A DNA stretch of 64,000 nt. Origin: Membranipora membranacea (lineage: Eukaryota > Bryozoa > Gymnolaemata > Cheilostomatida > Membraniporidae). The notes beneath the pieces are model-generated. The model was not told the DNA's origin and ran no database searches. It saw only the letters and a program-made list of their open reading frames with translations. Both the position numbers and the translations under genes were made by a program. Positions within the stretch are counted from its first letter, which is position 1, and every line of letters starts with the position of its first letter. The stretch is taken from the NCBI GenBank assembly GCA_914767715.1, contig OU612070.1, positions 7,273,501 through 7,337,500 on the forward strand, in the 5' to 3' direction. Positions 61,774 through 64,000 of the stretch are shown in pieces.

Positions 61774-61823
61774 TTAACAGCTGCATAGATGTTATGAAAG
61801 CTCCTCGGAAACTTAAGACATTG
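61774..61823 (+). CDS. first visible exon of zinc-finger copy B
   Basis: A 50-bp exon between TATTTTAG and GTGAGC encoding NSCIDVMKAPRKLKTL, paralogous to 47266-47315. The rest of copy B, including any zinc fingers, would lie beyond the window. Confidence 0.55.
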
Positions 61824-61930
61824 GTGAGCTATTCAGCTATTCAAATTAATCACCTGCCTCTTGTGGTTGTTTAAAAGTGCATTGTAGTCCTAGGAAAATA
61901 CTCTAGATCTTGATCAGTTCTCTTCAGTAT

Positions 61931-62065
61931 ATAATCACCTACACAATGCTAGGTTAAGCGCTCAAACTGTGCCAGGATGGCCGATAGAAGTATTTAAATG
62001 AAATGGTCTTACCAGCTCTCCGACACAGTTTGTGCGCTTAGTCTGGCGTAGTGTAGGTGATAATA
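61931..62065. repeat. 135-bp imperfect inverted repeat
   Basis: The left arm (TCACCTACACAATGCTAGG, then GCGCTCAAACTGTG) and the right arm (CACAGTTTGTGCGCTTAG, then GTGTAGGTGA) are inverted copies of about 39 bases with several mismatches around a short unique centre. It looks like a miniature inverted-repeat element. Confidence 0.65.
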
Positions 62066-62740
62066 TCCCGAAAAGAATATATCCATATCTAGATTCTCGG
62101 ACTTCACCAGGCATACATAGCAAATGAATAAATTCTTGTTCTGAATCTCTGACTCTTTTTCCTCTGACATTGCCTTTCATCATCAGAGTGTCAATCTTTA
62201 TCTATCTACTGCTATCACTGGAGCTAGGTCCCTGACCACTGTCTCCTCCATCTCCTCCATCTCCGTCAGCTTCCATCCCTTTTACCCTGCATTATCCTTC
62301 TTATTATGGCTTCTTTATTATCGTTGTACTCGTATCTATCACTGCCAATGCCATTTCTCTCCATCTTCATCCATTTCTCTCCATCTTTTCTCAATCTCTC
62401 TTAATCTTCTTCCCCTGTTTATTGTTCTCATGGTTGCTTCTGTCTGGTATGTTTTTTTCGCGGGGAGCCTTTTCTTTTCTCCAATGTTCTCCTTTGTTTG
62501 AATTTGATGAGCTATCCCCCCAATGAAGTTTCTCCTGGTATACCACTTGGTACTCTTTTTTTAATTCTAGGATGTATCTTACCTGAACAAATTTCTTTGT
62601 ATCTGGATCCCTTCTGCGATTGCCTGTTTCAAGTGTACCATTTAAATAAAACCATCGTTAAAATCATACCACCCACTGCATTCTATTTTTAATACTTCTA
62701 TCCATCTATTTAATGATATTCATTGAAATGAGAATATACA

Positions 62741-62784
62741 AATATATCACAGAGTAAGGATATATCCTTACTCTGTGAATATAT
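62741..62784. mobile_element. 30-bp perfect palindrome with 7-bp direct flanks
   Basis: 62748-62777 is a perfect palindrome (arms CACAGAGTAAGGATA and its complement) flanked on both sides by AATATAT. It is the cleanest member of the CACAGA-ended family. Confidence 0.65.
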
Positions 62785-62963
62785 CATGATGGATGTTATC
62801 ATGTTTGTAGCATATAATACCTAGAGCAGAATATCTGAACACTGTTCCTAATAACCTTGTCAAAGACCAAGGAAAATTGGAGTTCGGAATAGACAGTATC
62901 TTATTGAAACCATTAACAATGACATAAATCAAAGGTGGTGTCACCCAGTACGGTATATACTCA

Positions 62964-62990
62964 CACAGTAGGGGATATCTATACTCTGTG
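62964..62990. repeat. 27-bp degenerate palindrome, CACAGA-ended family
   Basis: Starts CACAGTAGGGGATATC and ends TACTCTGTG. It resembles the palindrome 190 bp upstream with several changes and has no clear flanking duplication. Confidence 0.4.
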
Positions 62991-63360
62991 ATGGTATTAA
63001 CAGTGGTGCAGTGTTGATAAATCTCAACATGATGTGTGGTCTCATCAAGGAGTCTTTAACTCCTCGGTCTCATAAAGTGTTTTCTTCGTATACACTATTT
63101 CATTTGGCAGACAATAATCATCCTGGATGAATGTTTGCTAAAGAAATTACGGAATTCCGAAAGGACAGATTCGCGTGAAGATAGACAATATTCATTTTTC
63201 CATACGCAAATGTAATACAATGCAATGTAACTGCCTGACTATACTATAACATAACTGAATATCTTGCTTTTCAAGATCTATTAAGTTTTTCTAATAAAGC
63301 ACTGAGTCCACAGGGTCGAGTATGCACAACATTACAAGCTGTGGTTTCCCTTTGTTTTCA

Positions 63361-63464
63361 GGCATTTATACCTCTCTAGCCATACGAAAAGAAAACAGTA
63401 GCGAAACACTCTAAATTTAACTGATCTACACTTGAAGGATGTATGCACATTACCCACCAGCAGG
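63361..63464 (+). other. possible exon with start codon
   Basis: A strong acceptor (TTTGTTTTCAG) at 63350-63360 and a strong donor (GTGAGT) at 63465 bracket 104 bp. An ATG near the end opens MYAHYPPAG and runs into the donor one base into a codon. It could be the first coding exon of a gene lying beyond the window or a 5' exon of copy B. Confidence 0.3.
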
Positions 63465-63487
63465 TGAGTACTACTAGTTTATTGGGG

Positions 63488-63553
63488 GTTACAACTTTGG
63501 GGTGAGGCCATTTTTGATATATATATAAAATTACCCCACCCCAAAGTTATATA
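63488..63553. repeat. 66-bp hairpin with 12-bp arms
   Basis: AACTTTGGGGTG on the left and CACCCCAAAGTT on the right are exact inverted copies around an AT-rich loop containing TATATATATA. No further gene is seen from here to the window end. Confidence 0.6.
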
Positions 63554-64000
63554 TTCATTGTATAGGCCTAATATCATACAATCATAATGCAACAATCTGT
63601 TTTGAAAATACCAGTTGAAATAGAATGTAGAGGATGTATCATGTTTGATGAAGTTTCAGTACTTCCTGATCAGTTCATTGAGAAAGCCAAAATTCGTAAG
63701 AAAAACAGCTCTCTTTTGCAATCCACAAAGTCACACTAACGCAGGCGAATTAAAGATTTTCACTAGGAGAAGCTTATTTCAAGCACATAAACTCTGCTCT
63801 TTATCATTTGTTTTATATGGAAGTCACCTACCCTGATGATGGGAACTCGATAATTTATGCCCGGGCTTTGCAAATATTCCCGCTTCGCATTTTTCTTGGC
63901 TTTCTCATGAGCAACCGACTGACTATAACATGTATCGATATTTGTGTAGTCTTTTTTCATGATTCATATTAAAGTCCAAACGAAGTACATAAAAAAATCA

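Larger units (their letters stand above)
58700..61875 (+). repeat. duplicated block, copy B side
   Basis: Matches 45266-47360 in the same orientation, with an extra stretch of about 1.5 kb (roughly 60065-61615) that has no counterpart in copy A. The extra stretch carries a 50-bp palindromic element at 60408-60457 and a run of twelve G at about 61257-61268. It starts about 700 bp after the copy A stop codon, so copies A and B are head-to-tail tandem duplicates. Confidence 0.75.
61876..63360. other. spacer or copy B intron with miniature inverted repeats
   Basis: Apart from the inverted repeats listed separately, there is a pyrimidine-rich patch with repeated TCTCCATC words at about 62240-62395. 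No convincing exon. Confidence 0.35.

Noticed and set aside
1-64000. tRNA or rRNA genes
   Set aside because: I looked for TTCGA-type T-loops with paired acceptor stems and for conserved rRNA blocks and saw none; a dedicated scan (tRNAscan-SE, Infernal) would be decisive.

Overview
The window is nuclear DNA from an animal, most likely an invertebrate. It is AT-rich and its genes are cut into many short exons. Introns are about 0.1-5 kb and almost all of those I could phase start with GT and end with AG. The gene set (ADAM10, a CPEB of the CPEB2/3/4 type, TMEM192, C2H2 zinc-finger genes) is metazoan. I cannot name the phylum; a sponge, cnidarian or similar genome would all fit. There are no bacterial operons, tRNA, rRNA or CRISPR arrays.

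Layout. 0.8-1.7 kb, minus strand: the last two exons of a zinc-finger gene copy (copy C) with a frame-breaking deletion. 2.26-3.43 kb: about ten copies of a 113-bp tandem repeat. 3.4-7.1 kb: no convincing gene. 7.16-15.14 kb, minus strand: a CPEB translational regulator, 14 solid exons plus a tentative first one, with a glutamine/asparagine-rich prion-like segment. 17.02-26.0 kb, plus strand: a complete ADAM10-type sheddase in 15 exons, head to head with CPEB. 27.86-32.86 kb, minus strand: a complete TMEM192-type lysosomal membrane protein in 8 exons, tail to tail with ADAM10. 35.0-41.7 kb, plus strand: a complete 12-exon gene for a 575-residue protein with an MGC acylation-type N-terminus and coiled coils, which I do not recognise. 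43.0-44.0 kb: a 5'-truncated non-LTR retrotransposon. 47.3-58.0 kb, plus strand: zinc-finger gene copy A. From about 58.7 kb to past the window end: the start of a tandem third copy (B).

The large intron of copy A (50.3-55.6 kb) is almost filled by a 4.9-kb element. It ends in 13-bp inverted termini, has an 82-bp tandem array at one end and a 224-bp array at the other, and encloses a small spliced-looking unit on the opposite strand. The spacers also hold several tiny, nearly perfect palindromes (30-50 bp) flanked by short direct duplications, which look like insertions of a minimal mobile element.

Gene models were built by reading splice sites and checking that reading phase is kept across every junction. 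ADAM10, TMEM192 and the unknown coiled-coil gene close in frame from ATG to stop. CPEB is in frame for all downstream exons, but its N-terminus is uncertain. Zinc-finger copy A is in frame from 48859 to its stop, with 5' exons missing from the model.
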